DNA of 64,000 bases from Macrothele yani (taxonomy: Eukaryota > Arthropoda > Arachnida > Araneae > Macrothelidae), in assembly GCA_039090855.1 (NCBI GenBank), contig CM077005.1, positions 71,730,607 through 71,794,606 of the forward strand. The letters are read 5' to 3'. Both the position numbers and the translations under genes were made by a program. Every line of letters begins with the position of its first letter. Positions within the stretch are counted from its first letter, which is position 1. This document shows positions 11,641-22,506 of this stretch, piece after piece. Under the pieces are notes generated by a model, which made no database searches, had not been told where the DNA came from, and saw nothing but the letters and a program-made list of their open reading frames with translations.

Positions 11641-12626
11641 ATTTGCTTTTCGAATATTTTCGATCAGCGGTTATTTGAATCCGGGATACGGAGGGCCGAC
11701 TGTATTTCAAAATAAGCGCAAAAGGAAGAGCATCTGTGTGCCCTTGTGGAGAAATTGCGCGTTATTTAAAATGATCAGTATGCGCAGTGCTTTTCACAGT
11801 GAATCGACCCAGTTACAAACGGAATTTATTTAACAGGATTTATAGAAACCCTTTTCAGTTTGCTTCTAATTTGTGTACATCAGTTTGCTTACATCAGCAA
11901 AATATTCATATCGGAAGCAAAACTAATTTTCGAAATCCAAAAATCTGAATCAAACTCTGATATGTGCTAACGTTAGTTTATTTTAATTATACGTTATTCG
12001 TCAGATTTTGAACTTCATTTACACACTTTCATTTTTCAGCTAAAAAGAAAAATTCTCCTTCTTGAACCTTTGAAGAGCAAGGAGAACCACCTACTTGACT
12101 GTAAACTTTCCTGTCGTCTTTTCCGTTAATCGTTGCCGTAGAATATAGTGAGTAGGACAGAACAGAGAAACCTGCCGTGGACTATTTTGAACAGGGTGAA
12201 TTGGTAAAAATAAAAATTGGCTGTTTGAAAGCCATGAACTTTGTACCCACTGCTTGGCAAAAGATTTTGCTGCAGATGGTAAAAAACTGTTTGACCATGC
12301 TGAATTCCATTCAAGCGTAGGCCCCTCGCAACTGGAAAATTCGGAGGCAGTGACAATAACAGTCGAAATTCTGTCGAATTTAAGCACGGGAACTTTTCAA
12401 GCTGTGATTTTGAAATTGCAACGTTATCATTTTTGGACAATTTTGAACTGATTGGAATGAAAGACGGTGAGAACAGTAGTGACAGTGATGACGAAGAAAA
12501 TGCCATCACTTTTCCAACACCGAACTCGCCTAAGCTTTTGCTGTCTCTGATGTGATGAAAACATTTCCCAAAGTCTTGATATAAAAGAGAGCATTAAAAA
12601 TGCTCTCACTGTAGTGTGCAGTGAAC
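11641..12626. other. No gene recognised; one acidic reading-frame fragment
   Basis: AT-rich. Around 12390-12535 one plus frame reads an acidic stretch (NSSDSDDEENA) in an otherwise interrupted frame. It could be the end of an old transposon protein but I do not recognise it. Confidence 0.35.
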
Positions 12627-12631
12627 GTTTT
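12627..12631. repeat. Target-site duplication, left (GTTTT)
   Basis: Matches the five bases directly after the right LTR at 13221-13225. Confidence 0.75.
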
Positions 12632-12793
12632 GTGACGTACCTGTCAGCAGGACCCACACGACATAAAGGCAGATAGGAATCAGAACAAATGTCTGCGTAG
12701 CTCAGTTGGTAGAGCGACTTGTTCCGAAATAAGCGGCCTCGTGTTCGAATCCCGGCGTAGACCAAAAATGACGGAGAAATTTACTTCGTTATA
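12632..12793 (+). repeat. Left LTR of the TRIM-like element
   Basis: Begins GTGACGTACCTG and ends CTTCGTTATA. Composition: about 59 bp of leader, the tRNA-like sequence, then about 31 bp. A related copy at 15838-15967 ends TTCGTTACA, which is closer to the usual CA terminus of LTRs. Confidence 0.8.
12691..12762 (+). tRNA. tRNA-like sequence inside left LTR (not a decoding tRNA)
   Basis: 72 nt that fold as a tRNA-like cloverleaf. Acceptor arms GTCTGCG and CGTAGAC pair over 7 bp with one wobble. D stem GCTC/GAGC is intact. A box TAGCTCAGTTGG and B box GTTCGAATCC are present. The anticodon arm pairs as CTTGTT with AATAAG around only about four bases, so the loop is not the standard seven and decoding is unlikely. 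A Pol III promoter role is inferred. Confidence 0.6.
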
Positions 12794-12794
12794 A

Positions 12795-12806
12795 TGGCGC
12801 CCGAAC
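12795..12806 (+). other. Primer-binding-site-like sequence
   Basis: TGGCGCCCGAAC one base after the left LTR. These 12 bases are the same as the start of lysine-tRNA primer sites of many LTR elements. Complementarity beyond 12 bases is not preserved. Confidence 0.65.
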
Positions 12807-13043
12807 TATCCGGATGACCCGGCCGTTCAAAATCTCGCATTGGTGTGATGTTATTTCCACGCCGCGAGACAGGAAAAATCAGAGAATTCCTTCTCCAGCG
12901 CTTCGAAAAATAAAAGTGTGTGATGTTGCATTCCACACAGCAGATTGACTGGGAGTTCTCAAGTGCACGTTCTACAGTGGATGGCTGCCTGCAACGATTC
13001 ATGGTCACGGCTGACCCGTGGGCCATGCCCCCGGCCCTCTTTC

Positions 13044-13057
13044 GGGGGGGGGGGGGA
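13044..13057 (+). other. Polypurine tract
   Basis: Thirteen G followed by A, placed directly before the right LTR as expected for plus-strand priming in an LTR element. Confidence 0.65.
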
Positions 13058-13058
13058 T

Positions 13059-13220
13059 GTGACGTACCTGCCAGCAGGACGCACACGACATAAAGGCAGA
13101 TAGGAATCAGAGTAATCGTCTGCGTAGCTCAGTTGGTAGAGCGACTTGTTCCGGAATAAGCGGCCTCGGGTTCGAATCCCGGCGTAGACCAAAAATGACG
13201 GAGAAATTTACTTCGTTATA
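13059..13220 (+). repeat. Right LTR of the TRIM-like element
   Basis: Same length as the left LTR with about eight substitutions and no net indel. Followed directly by the GTTTT target duplication. Confidence 0.8.
13118..13189 (+). tRNA. tRNA-like sequence inside right LTR (not a decoding tRNA)
   Basis: Counterpart of 12691-12762 with an intact B box (GGTTCGAATCC) and a fully pairing T arm (TCGGG with CCCGG, one wobble). The anticodon arm is CTTGTT-CCGG-AATAAG, a six-pair stem with a four-base loop. Confidence 0.6.
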
Positions 13221-13225
13221 GTTTT

Positions 13226-13799
13226 GCATCACGTTTAAGAAATTCATCTCATGGTCAGCTGTCACAAACATTTGGAACTGTAATTGATAAATAATACCCA
13301 AGGGCATTATTTTTCAATATAAGAATCCGATTAGATTATGTACAATGATTATATAATAATCCGATTGCATTATGTACGATGAAAAAACGATACAACACGT
13401 ACCTATTCCAGAAAATGTTGGCATGAAAAGGAAAGTCGATTAATTTAAGGAATGATGTTCCATTAATGGCAAGGGCATTTAACATTTGCTTCCTACGTTC
13501 AGTAGTGTCGTTAAAATCTGAAGTACGTCTTTTTTTATTTTGATCCCTGGAAAACCTATAATTTATGCGCTGCTGAAATTTAACATTTCCGAACAGGTAG
13601 AACGCGACACTATAATTTGTAAAGTTTCCGACTAATATCGCAAAGAATAATGAAGAAGATATAAAGCAGTCACACACTGAAATCTTAAATTATTATACAC
13701 ACTGCTTTCATCCACAAATCTTCTCTACCTAGACACAAAAATACGCCCAGATAAAACCCACCGCTGGCCACAAATAGGGAAGATACCAATCCACTGTAC
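13226..13799. other. No gene or known element recognised
   Basis: AT-rich sequence containing short near-repeats of TCCGATT(A/G)..TTATGTAC around 13327-13380. No supported feature. Confidence 0.4.
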
Positions 13800-14560
13800 A
13801 GTGTATTTGAGAATGTGATGATGTGTAAACATGGAGACGTGAGCGAGTTCGACTGTGGGTAGAGAGTCTGTGCGAGGAGAATGTGGTGCTCCATTTCCGC
13901 TACAGCCAGTGTATTTGAGAATGTGATGATGTGTAAACACGGAGACTTGAGTGAGTTCGAGCGTGGGCAGATAATCGGTGGGAGGAAGATGTGGTGCTCA
14001 ATTTCCGCCACTTCAACACGTCTGTGATTTCCGCGTGTGAACGACCCACGTGTGTATACCAGGATAAGTCAAAACTAGCAGCCGCCGGCGAAAACGTGGC
14101 TCTAAACAGGCAATTGATGTTTGAAGTGATGGCTGCCTATCCCATCGTGACGTCAGAACGGACGGAAGGCCACATGAAGGGGATAATGTCGGCATTTAAG
14201 GAAGGGCCATCTACTTAGAATTCTGCTAAGATCATTCGACATACGACTGAACAGTTGGACCATGGAAGACGACACCCACATTTAGTGCCCTTGCTAAAAG
14301 CACGCCACCGGGCTATGAGGTTGCACTGTGTGAAGGAATATTGCCAATAGACCGTGGTAGACGGCAAATGTGCAAAAACTTGATTTGACGAATCGAGATT
14401 TCAACTGAATATAGGGTAGTTGCGTGGCATAGACCATACGAGGCTGTAGACCTCAATTATCAAGACGGGGTCTTACAAGCCCGTGAGAGCGTTGTAATGG
14501 GCTAAAGCGTGTTTGCGTGGATCACCTTGCTTCTCCTTGAGATATTTTTTTAAACGATTC
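13800..14560 (+). pseudogene. Second-family Tc1-like transposase relic
   Basis: Heavily decayed plus-strand relic of a Tc1-like transposase, different from the 3959-5178 family. Around 13940-13990 a frame reads MCKHGDLSEFERGQIIG, the usual start of a group of Tc1 transposases. Further on are KARHRAMRLHCVKEY (about 14295-14340) and DESRFQLNIG (about 14388-14415), which holds the first catalytic Asp. Many frameshifts and stops separate these pieces. The opening segment is duplicated: 13801-13905 and 13911-14015 are ~110-bp direct repeats. No terminal inverted repeats were identified. Confidence 0.65.
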
Positions 14561-15670
14561 GTCTCCAGTTTGAAATTCTCCCTACACCAGTCCAAGTTAT
14601 TTAAGCACCCCTACAATTTGAAATTTCAGGATAAACCAAGTGGCGGATCGTCGTTCAGCAAACAGGTAGAGCACACGCAACAGTAGCTGATATATAAATA
14701 TTTTTACATGCTTCACAATGGCACTAAAAGTACACCCAAGAAACAAGATGAAAAATAAAACTCCAGGATTGGACACCGAGTCTGATTCATCACGTTTTTG
14801 CAGAGCAATGCGCCATAAAAGCGAATACAGTTTATAAGATGTGGCAACATACGGCGATTTTCTTTCACGTTTCTGCTTTACTGTTGAATTTGCCACATAT
14901 AACTAGAATCTAGTTGTGATCTTAAGTTTGCCCACTAAGCACAGCGAAAATCAGTACATTATTCTTATGCGCAGAAGATACATTATGCTTTTGAATTTTA
15001 CCTACAAAACGTCATAAACATGGGAAACAAAACACAGCATTTTCATGTCAAGTCGAATATTTATTGATACTCATTATTTGTTTCAGAACTGAGCTTCCTG
15101 ATTACCTCAGTATTTTTGTCTTTAAATGTTTGCTGCAATTTAAGATCTGGCTTAGGTCTACCTTGCCTTTTAATTTCCAGTTTCTGTTCCAATGAATGCG
15201 AGAGAATGGATGTTTCAGAGAAAAATCAATAGCATTCCTGAATAGTAAGATACAAATTCAGGTTTTCGCGTTTCATTATTTTTATAAAGGATTAAGTTCT
15301 GCTCCACCGATGACACTGAAGAATATTGCTAAACTATCCAGTAACTAACGCAAGACAGAACAGTGAGACCGATAACGCTTTTTCTCCCGAAAGAAAACGA
15401 GAATAGGCACGATGGAAGTGTGCCCCGATGCTTTTCTACCAAGCGCCGGCTAGCTGCCAACAGAGTGTTTAACTGTTCATGCTCAAATAACTCTGAGCCG
15501 GAGCAGCAGGAGATTGTACTAACGGGAAGCAGAATTAAAGGTTGCACATGAGCTCTGGATAGAAAACCTTGAATGTTTAACTACGAGAAAACGCAAGATG
15601 TTTTCACTGCCATGATGGCGCATTCTGGAACACATAACATATTAATTCAATATGTTTCCAATGTAATCTT
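14561..15670. other. No gene or known element recognised
   Basis: AT-rich sequence with short reading frames only. No element boundary or repeat that I can support. Confidence 0.45.
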
Positions 15671-15837
15671 CAATTCACAGCATTTTTTTAATCGCAAATG
15701 TTTCCACTAATCTAATAAAATTTAATGACAAATTGGGTACATGCTTGTGTGCTGTTATAGACCAGATATAATTGGGTGAACTCCTGTCTTACCGAAAGAT
15801 TTAAATTTCGTTAAAAATGGTGGGCACATGCTGATGT

Positions 15838-15967
15838 AGGACGCACATGAGATAAAGGCAGATAGCTGAGAGAGCTCATGTCCGCGTAGCTCAGTTGGGA
15901 GAACGACTTACTCCGGAGTGAGGGGACCCGGTTTCGATGCCTGGCGTGGACAAACTTGTTCGTTACA
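15838..15967 (+). mobile_element. LTR fragment related to the TRIM-like element (solo, 5' shortened)
   Basis: Shares AGGACGCACA, ATAAAGGCAGATAG, the tRNA-like segment and the TTCGTTACA end with the LTRs at 12632 and 13059. The first 17 bp of the LTR are missing and internal spacing differs. It sits exactly between two 86-bp units. I find no clear target duplication. It is probably a solo LTR that lost its 5' end, or an end-to-end integration product. Confidence 0.7.
15880..15951 (+). tRNA. tRNA-like sequence in the solo LTR (decayed B box)
   Basis: Acceptor arms GTCCGCG and CGTGGAC pair over 7 bp with one wobble. The A box TAGCTCAGTTGG is kept. The B box has drifted (GGTTTCGATGCC). The anticodon arm CTTACTCCGGAGTGAG is almost a perfect palindrome. 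Confidence 0.5.
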
Positions 15968-16223
15968 GCTCTTATAGACGGGCTACAATTGGATGGACCC
16001 CTGCTTACTGAAAGCTTTAAATTTCATGAGAAATGGTGGGTAAATGCTCATGTGCTCTAATAGGTTCGCCACAACTGGATGAACCCCTATCTTACTGAAA
16101 GCTTTAAATTGCATGAAAAATGATGTGTTCATGCTCAGGTGCTTCTATAGACGGACCACCATTGGGTGATAGCATTTTTTTAATCGCCAAAATTCACAGC
16201 ATTTTTTTTAATCGCAAATGTTT

Positions 16224-16601
16224 GTACTCGTTAAAAGAAACACTGAATATCCTATAAAATTATTCTTAATCGATATGAAAAGATAATAATGGCGTTTCTG
16301 TAAATATTTTTGTAAATAAATCCTCAATACCTTGCTCTTTCGACTGGCCCGTTTCTTTTAGAGTAAATTGTTTCTAAGGGGAAAGGTAATTGTAATGAAA
16401 AGACAATGCTTAATCATGGAGGATACGTTCACTAAATGCATTGAGCTAGGGTTAAGAAATGCAGTAGGTTTAATCCCAAAATACAAAGTGATTAATACGC
16501 CACTTCCTTCTATCTTAAGAAGTATAACGACTTCCGACGAATATTGGGTCACTCTAACCATAATTTAACATCACTAGTTTCAGGTAAGGCACAGAACCAA
16601 A
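16224..16601. other. No gene recognised
   Basis: AT-rich interval between the 86-bp repeats and the 260-bp satellite. Nothing supported. Confidence 0.4.
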
Positions 16602-19600
16602 ATGGAATACTAAAACACAACTCGCATATCTCAATTCAAAGCCAAAACAACTAAGCCCCTCAAAACTAGAAGCTAATAACATGACCATTTAGTCAGCGAA
16701 GGTAAATGCTCTCAATATACGTAAGCTGCAGCACTAAACTAAAACTTACATCACTATGTCAAATATAAAGCTGAGATGTCAACATATTATGTTGTTAAAA
16801 AGTTTACAAATTATGCTTTTTCAAGATTTATAATGCTGTCTGTATAATGCTGTCTTTTATGGAATAATAAAACACAACACGCATATCTCAATTCAGAGCC
16901 AAAACAACTAAGCCCCTCAAAGCTAGAAGCTAATAACATGGCCATTTAGTCAGCGAAGGTAAATAAATGCTCTCAATATACGTAAGCTGCAGCACAAAAC
17001 TAAAACTTACATCACTATGTCAAATATAAAGCTCAGATGTCAACATATTATGTTGTTAAAAAGTTTACAAATTATGCTTTTTCAAGATTTATAATGCTGT
17101 CTGTATAATGCTGTCTTTTATGGAATAATAAAACACAACACACATATCTCAATTCAGAGCCAAAACAACTAAGCCCATCAAAGCTAGAAGCTAATAACAT
17201 GGCCATTTAGTCAGCGAAGGTAAATAAATGCTCTCAATATACGTAAGCTGCAGCACTAAACTAAAACCTACATCACTATGTCAAATGTAAAGCTGAGATG
17301 TCAACATATTATATTGTTAAAAAGTTTACAAATTATGCTTTTTCAAGATTTATAATGCTGTCTGTATAATGCTGTCTTTTATGGAATAATAAAACACAAC
17401 ACGCATATCTCAATTCAGAGCCAAAACAACTAAGCCCCTCAAAGCTAGAAGCTAATAACATGGCCATTTAGTCAGCGAAGGTAAATAAATGCTCTCAATA
17501 TACGTAAGCTGCAGCACTAAACTAAAACCTACATCACTATGTCAAATGTAAAGCTGAGATGTCAACATATTATATTGTTAAAAAGTTTACAAATTATGCT
17601 TTTTCAAGATTTATAATGCTGTCTGTATAATGCTGTCTTTTATGGAATAATAAAACACAACACGCATATCTCAATTCAGAGCCAAAACAACTAAGCCCCT
17701 CAAAGCTAGAAGCTAATAACATGGCCATTTAGTCAGCGAAGGTAAATAAATGCTCTCAATATACGTAAGCTGCAGCACTAAACTAAAACCTACATCACTA
17801 TGTCAAATATAAAGCTCAGATGTCAACATATTATGTTGTTAAAAAGTTTACAAATTATGCTTTTTCAAGATTTATAATGCTGTCTGTATAATGCTGTCTT
17901 TTATGGAATAATAAAACACAACACGCATATCTCAATTCAGAGCCAAAACAACTAAGCCCCTCAAAGCTAGAAGCTAATAACATGGCCATTTAGTCAGCGA
18001 AGGTAAATAAATGCTCTCAATATACGTAAGCTGCAGCACTAAACTAAAACCTACATCACTATGTCAAATGTAAAGCTGAGATGTCAACATATTATATTGT
18101 TAAAAAGTTTACAAATTATGCTTTTTCAAGATTTATAATGCTGTCTGTATAATGCTGTCTTTTATGGAATAATAAAACACAACACGCATATCTCAATTCA
18201 GAGCCAAAACAACTAAGCCCCTCAAAGCTAGAAGCTAATAACATGGCCATTTAGTCAGCGAAGGTAAATAAATGCTCTCAATATACGTAAGCTGCAGCAC
18301 TAAACTAAAACCTACATCACTATGTCAAATGTAAAGCTGAGATGTCAACATATTATATTGTTAAAAAGTTTACAAATTATGCTTTTTCAAGATTTATAAT
18401 GCTGTCTGTATAATGCTGTCTTTTATGGAATAATAAAACACAACACGCATATCTCAGTTCAAAGCCAAAACAACTAAGCCCCTCAAAACTAGAAGCTAAT
18501 AACATGACCATTTAGTCAGCGAAGGTAAATGCTCTCAATATACGTAAGCTGCAGCACTAAACTAAAACCTACATCACTATGTCAAATATAAAGCTCAGAT
18601 GTCAACATATCATGTTGTTAAAAAGTTTACAAATTATGCTTTTTCAAGATTTATAATGCTGTCTGTATAATGCTGTCTTTTATGGAATAATAAAACACAA
18701 TACGCATATCTCAATTCAGAGCCAAAACAACTAAGCCCCTCAAAGCTAGAAGCTAATAACATGGCCATTTAGTCAGCGAAGGTAAATAAATGCTCTCAAT
18801 ATACGTAAGCTGCAGCACAAAACTAAAACCTACATCACTATGTCAAATGTAAAGCTGAGATGTCAACATATTATATTGTTAAAAAGTTTACAAATTATGC
18901 TTTTTCAAGATTTATAATGCTGTCTGTATAATGCTGTCTTTTATGGAATAATAAAACACAACACGCATATCTCAATTCAGAGCCAAAACAACTAAGCCCC
19001 TCAAAGCTAGAAGCTAATAACATGGCCATTTAGTCAGCGAAGGTAAATAAATGCTCTCAATATACGTAAGCTGCAGCACTAAACTAAAACCTACATCACT
19101 ATGTCAAATGTAAAGCTGAGATGTCAACATATTATATTGTTAAAAAGTTTACAAATTATGCTTTTTCAAGATTTATAATGCTGTCTGTATAATGCTGTCT
19201 TTTATGGAATAATAAAACACAACACGCATATCTCAATTCAGAGCCAAAACAACTAAGCCCCTCAAAGCTAGAAGCTAATAACATGGCCATTTAGTCAGCG
19301 AAGGTAAATAAATGCTCTCAATATACGTAAGCTGCAGCACTAAACTAAAACCTACATCACTATGTCAAATGTAAAGCTGAGATGTCAACATATTATATTG
19401 TTAAAAAGTTTACAAATTATGCTTTTTCAAGATTTATAATGCTGTCTGTATAATGCTGTCTTTTATGGAATAATAAAACACAACACGCATATCTCAATTC
19501 AGAGCCAAAACAACTAAGCCCCTCAAAGCTAGAAGCTAATAACATGGCCATTTAGTCAGCGAAGGTAAATAAATGCTCTCAATATACGTAAGCTGCAGCA

Positions 19601-20233
19601 CAAAACTAAAACTTACATCACTATGTCAAATATAAAGCTCAGATGTCAACATATTATGTTGTTAAAAAGTTTACAAATTATGCTTTTTCAAGATTTATAA
19701 TGCTGTCTGTATAATGCTGTCTTTTATGGAATAATAAAACACAACACGCATATCTCAATTCAGAGCCAAAACAACTAAGCCCCTCAAAGCTAGAAGCTAA
19801 TAACATGGCCATTTAGTCAGCGAAGGTAAATAAATGCTCTCAATATACGTAAGCTGCAGCACAAAACTAAAACTTACATCACTATGTCAAATATAAAGCT
19901 CAGATGTCAACATATTATGTTGTTAAAAAGTTTACAAATTATGCTTTTTCAAGATTTATAATGCTGTCTGTATAATGCTGTCTTTTATGGAATAATAAAA
20001 CACAACACACATATCTCAATTCAGAGCCAAAACAACTAAGCCCCTCAAAGCTAGAAGCTAATAACATGGCCATTTAGTCAGCGAAGGTAAATAAATGCTC
20101 TCAATATACGTAAGCTGCAGCACTAAACTAAAACCTACATCACTATGTCAAATGTAAAGCTGAGATGTCAACATATTATATTGTTAAAAAGTTTACAAAT
20201 TATGCTTTTTCAAGATTTATAATGCTGTCTGTA
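16602..20233. repeat. 260-bp satellite array, 14 units
   Basis: Fourteen head-to-tail units, with starts near 16602, 16861, 17121, 17381 and then every ~260 bp to 19981. Each opens with GGAATAATAAAACACAA and ends with two close copies of ATAATGCTGTCT. Units are very similar, with two recurrent sequence types: ACTTACATC with AATATAAAGCTCAG, versus ACCTACATC with AATGTAAAGCTGAG. Units 1 and 8 lack one AAAT. The last unit breaks off after CTGTCTGTA. No coding potential. Confidence 0.92.
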
Positions 20234-21189
20234 ACTGCGATACTCACAGAGTTCGTAATCTTGGAGATTGCAAAGGAATATTTTTCTGCACATGCTGTAT
20301 ATGGTCTTAGATAGTTGACCCTCATCCATTGCTTCCGAGGTCAGTTTGTCTTTGGAATTCCGAAATTATATATTCCTTTATTATAATACTGCAAGGAGCA
20401 TGGTGTGGTCCAATTTTCAAGAAGGAAATCGTTTGTTTAAAATTGCCATATCTCCTTTCGTCTTTCTTCGTGCAATTTGTTTCTAGTGCCTCATCCGCTG
20501 CCGCCTCTTTTTCAATCTAAGCATCAATGGGTAACCCTTTTGCCCTTGCGACTGTTACTTTTTGAGTCCTTGAGTTATGCCATCTCACAACAATGGAAAA
20601 TCTTCCCATCTCCGCCGAATTACGAGCAAGCGTTCATAACAGGAAACCTAACAGAAATTAAGGAAACAACTTCGAAGCGCATTTCCGCATGTCTCTCTTA
20701 ATCTCCGACAAAGGAAAAAATATTCTTTATTAAAGTTACAAATATCTTATGCTACGACGTATGCACTATCAAAGAACAAACTTACCAAAGAGTTTTTTCT
20801 CATCAATGCAACGTTCCATTTACAAAGAATGACATTTTCGTTACTCCCAGTTCCTTATACATCTAGAAAGATATTATTAGTGTACACGATCCTTTCTTTT
20901 TATTAGCGTATTATGAGTTGTTCAAATGAGATAATGAAACTACAGAACGAGATCATGACATTATCTCCTGAAAACAATATTATAGAATTGTTTTGATAAG
21001 AAAATGGACTACGATGGCACAGTACGTGTACGTAGAAATTGTTTCTGTGTTAATATGGTGTCTAAGAAGTCAGAAACTTGTTAACGTATAAATTAAAATA
21101 GGAAAAAGTTTAATTAAAGAGGCAAAGTTCAACCCCAAATGAAAATGTTTTGAATCAGTTTCAGTTTTGTCATACTCGACTACGTAAGA
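20234..21189. other. No gene or known element recognised
   Basis: Sequence after the satellite with short reading frames only. No domain or repeat that I can support. Confidence 0.45.
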
Positions 21190-21222
21190 ATATAAGCGAA
21201 AGACATAGAGAGAAATGAGGAA

Positions 21223-21278
<56 letters not shown>

Positions 21279-21340
21279 GAGGAGGCTGAGAGAGAGATAA
21301 AATAAAAGGAGTAAAATGAGAAAGAGATAAAAGGAGGAAA

Positions 21341-21413
<73 letters not shown>

Positions 21414-21679
21414 AAGGAGTAAAAGGAAAAAGAGATAAAAGGAGGAAAAGGAGAGAGATATAAAAGAGAAGATAATTCGGAAAAGACTGGAAAAGGAGGG
21501 GGAGAGGAAAGAGGAACAGCGCGAGGAGTGAATTAGAAAAAGACAGAGAAATGAGGAGGGAGAAAGCGAGAGAGAGAGAGAGGGAGGAAGAAAGGAGAAG
21601 GAAAAGAAGAATAACAAGAGGAAACGGTGGCAGCAAAGAATTGGGAACAGGCAAGGAGGAGGAAGCGGGTGAGAGACGG

Positions 21680-21756
<77 letters not shown>

Positions 21757-21990
21757 AAGAGAGGAAAAGTAAAAGAACAACAAGGGAAACAGTGAGAGGA
21801 GACAACTGGGCAGAGGCAGAAAAAGTAGGAGAAAGAGAAGAAGAACAACAAGGAGAAACATTGGGAGGAAAGAATTGGCAAGAAACAGGAATAGGAGGAG
21901 AAGAGAGATAGTTAGGGAGAATGTTCGAGCAAGGGAGGGAGAGTGGCAGAGATAATGGAGGAGTGAAGAATCGGGCGAGAAAGAGAATGA
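21190..21990 (+). repeat. GA-rich purine tract with (GA)n microsatellites
   Basis: About 800 bp in which the plus strand is almost entirely purine. It includes long uninterrupted (GA)n runs at about 21227-21275, 21346-21410 and 21683-21750. Interspersed units such as GATAAAAGGAG(T/G)AAAAGGA recur between them. The long Leu/Ser-rich minus-strand frame across it (21070-22068) is a low-complexity artefact. Confidence 0.9.
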
Positions 21991-22382
21991 AGGTTGGAGC
22001 GAGAGAGGAAGAAGTCCTCTTACTAGACATATAAATAATTTGGTATGTTCAGGGGCTTTTTTTCGCATGCATTTAATAAGCTATACCAAAGACAGTGCAA
22101 CCGCTGGTAAATTCCTTCTTGAAAGCGTAGTTGCTTGGGTCACTAAAGTGTTCAGATGAGAAAAAAATATATCGAAACAATTATTCCACGTTTTATTTTC
22201 AATAATTTTCATGAGAACTGCGAACAATTGTGCCGTCCTGAGCTTCTGGTTGTTTAATATAAGTAAATGAATGCATGATATTCATGACAAGCCGTTTTAA
22301 AAAGGATCTACGAAATGGTCCATTGTCACGGAGAAGCAAGTATTGGATTACAATGTGTGTTGTTTGGTACATGCCGTATATA
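21991..22382. other. No gene recognised
   Basis: Short interval between the purine tract and the second Tc1 copy. Nothing supported. Confidence 0.4.
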
Positions 22383-22506
22383 CACTATCTACTAACAAGT
22401 AATTGGAAACCCTTGCAATCGACGATATCTGCGGTCCTGATACAAGTCACGGCCGCTGCCGTTAAATATCGTGTGGGAAACAACAACTCAACCAGTCGCA
22501 TGCAAA

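Larger units (their letters stand above)
12632..13220 (+). mobile_element. Miniature LTR retrotransposon (TRIM-like) with tRNA-like sequence inside each LTR
   Basis: Two direct repeats of 162 bp (12632-12793 and 13059-13220, about 95% identical by eye, 8 differences) flank a 265-bp non-coding interior. One base after the left repeat is a primer-binding-site-like TGGCGCCCGAAC. Immediately before the right repeat is a polypurine run of 13 G plus A. The element is bracketed by GTTTT at 12627-12631 and 13221-13225. Repeats, PBS, PPT and target duplication together define a non-autonomous LTR element of the TRIM size class. Unusually, each LTR contains a 72-nt tRNA-like sequence with A and B boxes. 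If the LTR is taken to begin with TG, the duplication is 4 bp (GTTT) instead. Confidence 0.82.
15674..16223. repeat. 86-bp tandem repeats flanked by direct repeats
   Basis: Units starting GCT(N)TTATAGAC lie at 15751, 15968, 16053 and 16141. The first unit (15751-15837, 87 bp) is separated from the second by a 130-bp LTR fragment. The units carry ATTGG(A/G)TG(A/G)AC and ACTGAAAGCTTTAAATT. The block is flanked by a ~30-bp direct repeat including CACAGCATTTTTTTAATCGC at about 15676 and 16195. Confidence 0.65.

Noticed and set aside
12126..12535. Acidic or hydrophobic frames around 12.1-12.5 kb as an exon
   Set aside because: Interrupted frames on both strands, no domain I can name, no splice evidence.
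12691..13189. Two functional tRNA genes (CCG anticodon would give Arg)
   Set aside because: The anticodon arm pairs into a loop of four bases, the first copy has a weakened B box, and both lie inside LTR-like direct repeats.
21070..22068. 332-codon minus-strand frame rich in Leu and Ser, and plus-strand Arg/Glu frames
   Set aside because: Translation of a (GA)n purine tract; low complexity with no gene structure.
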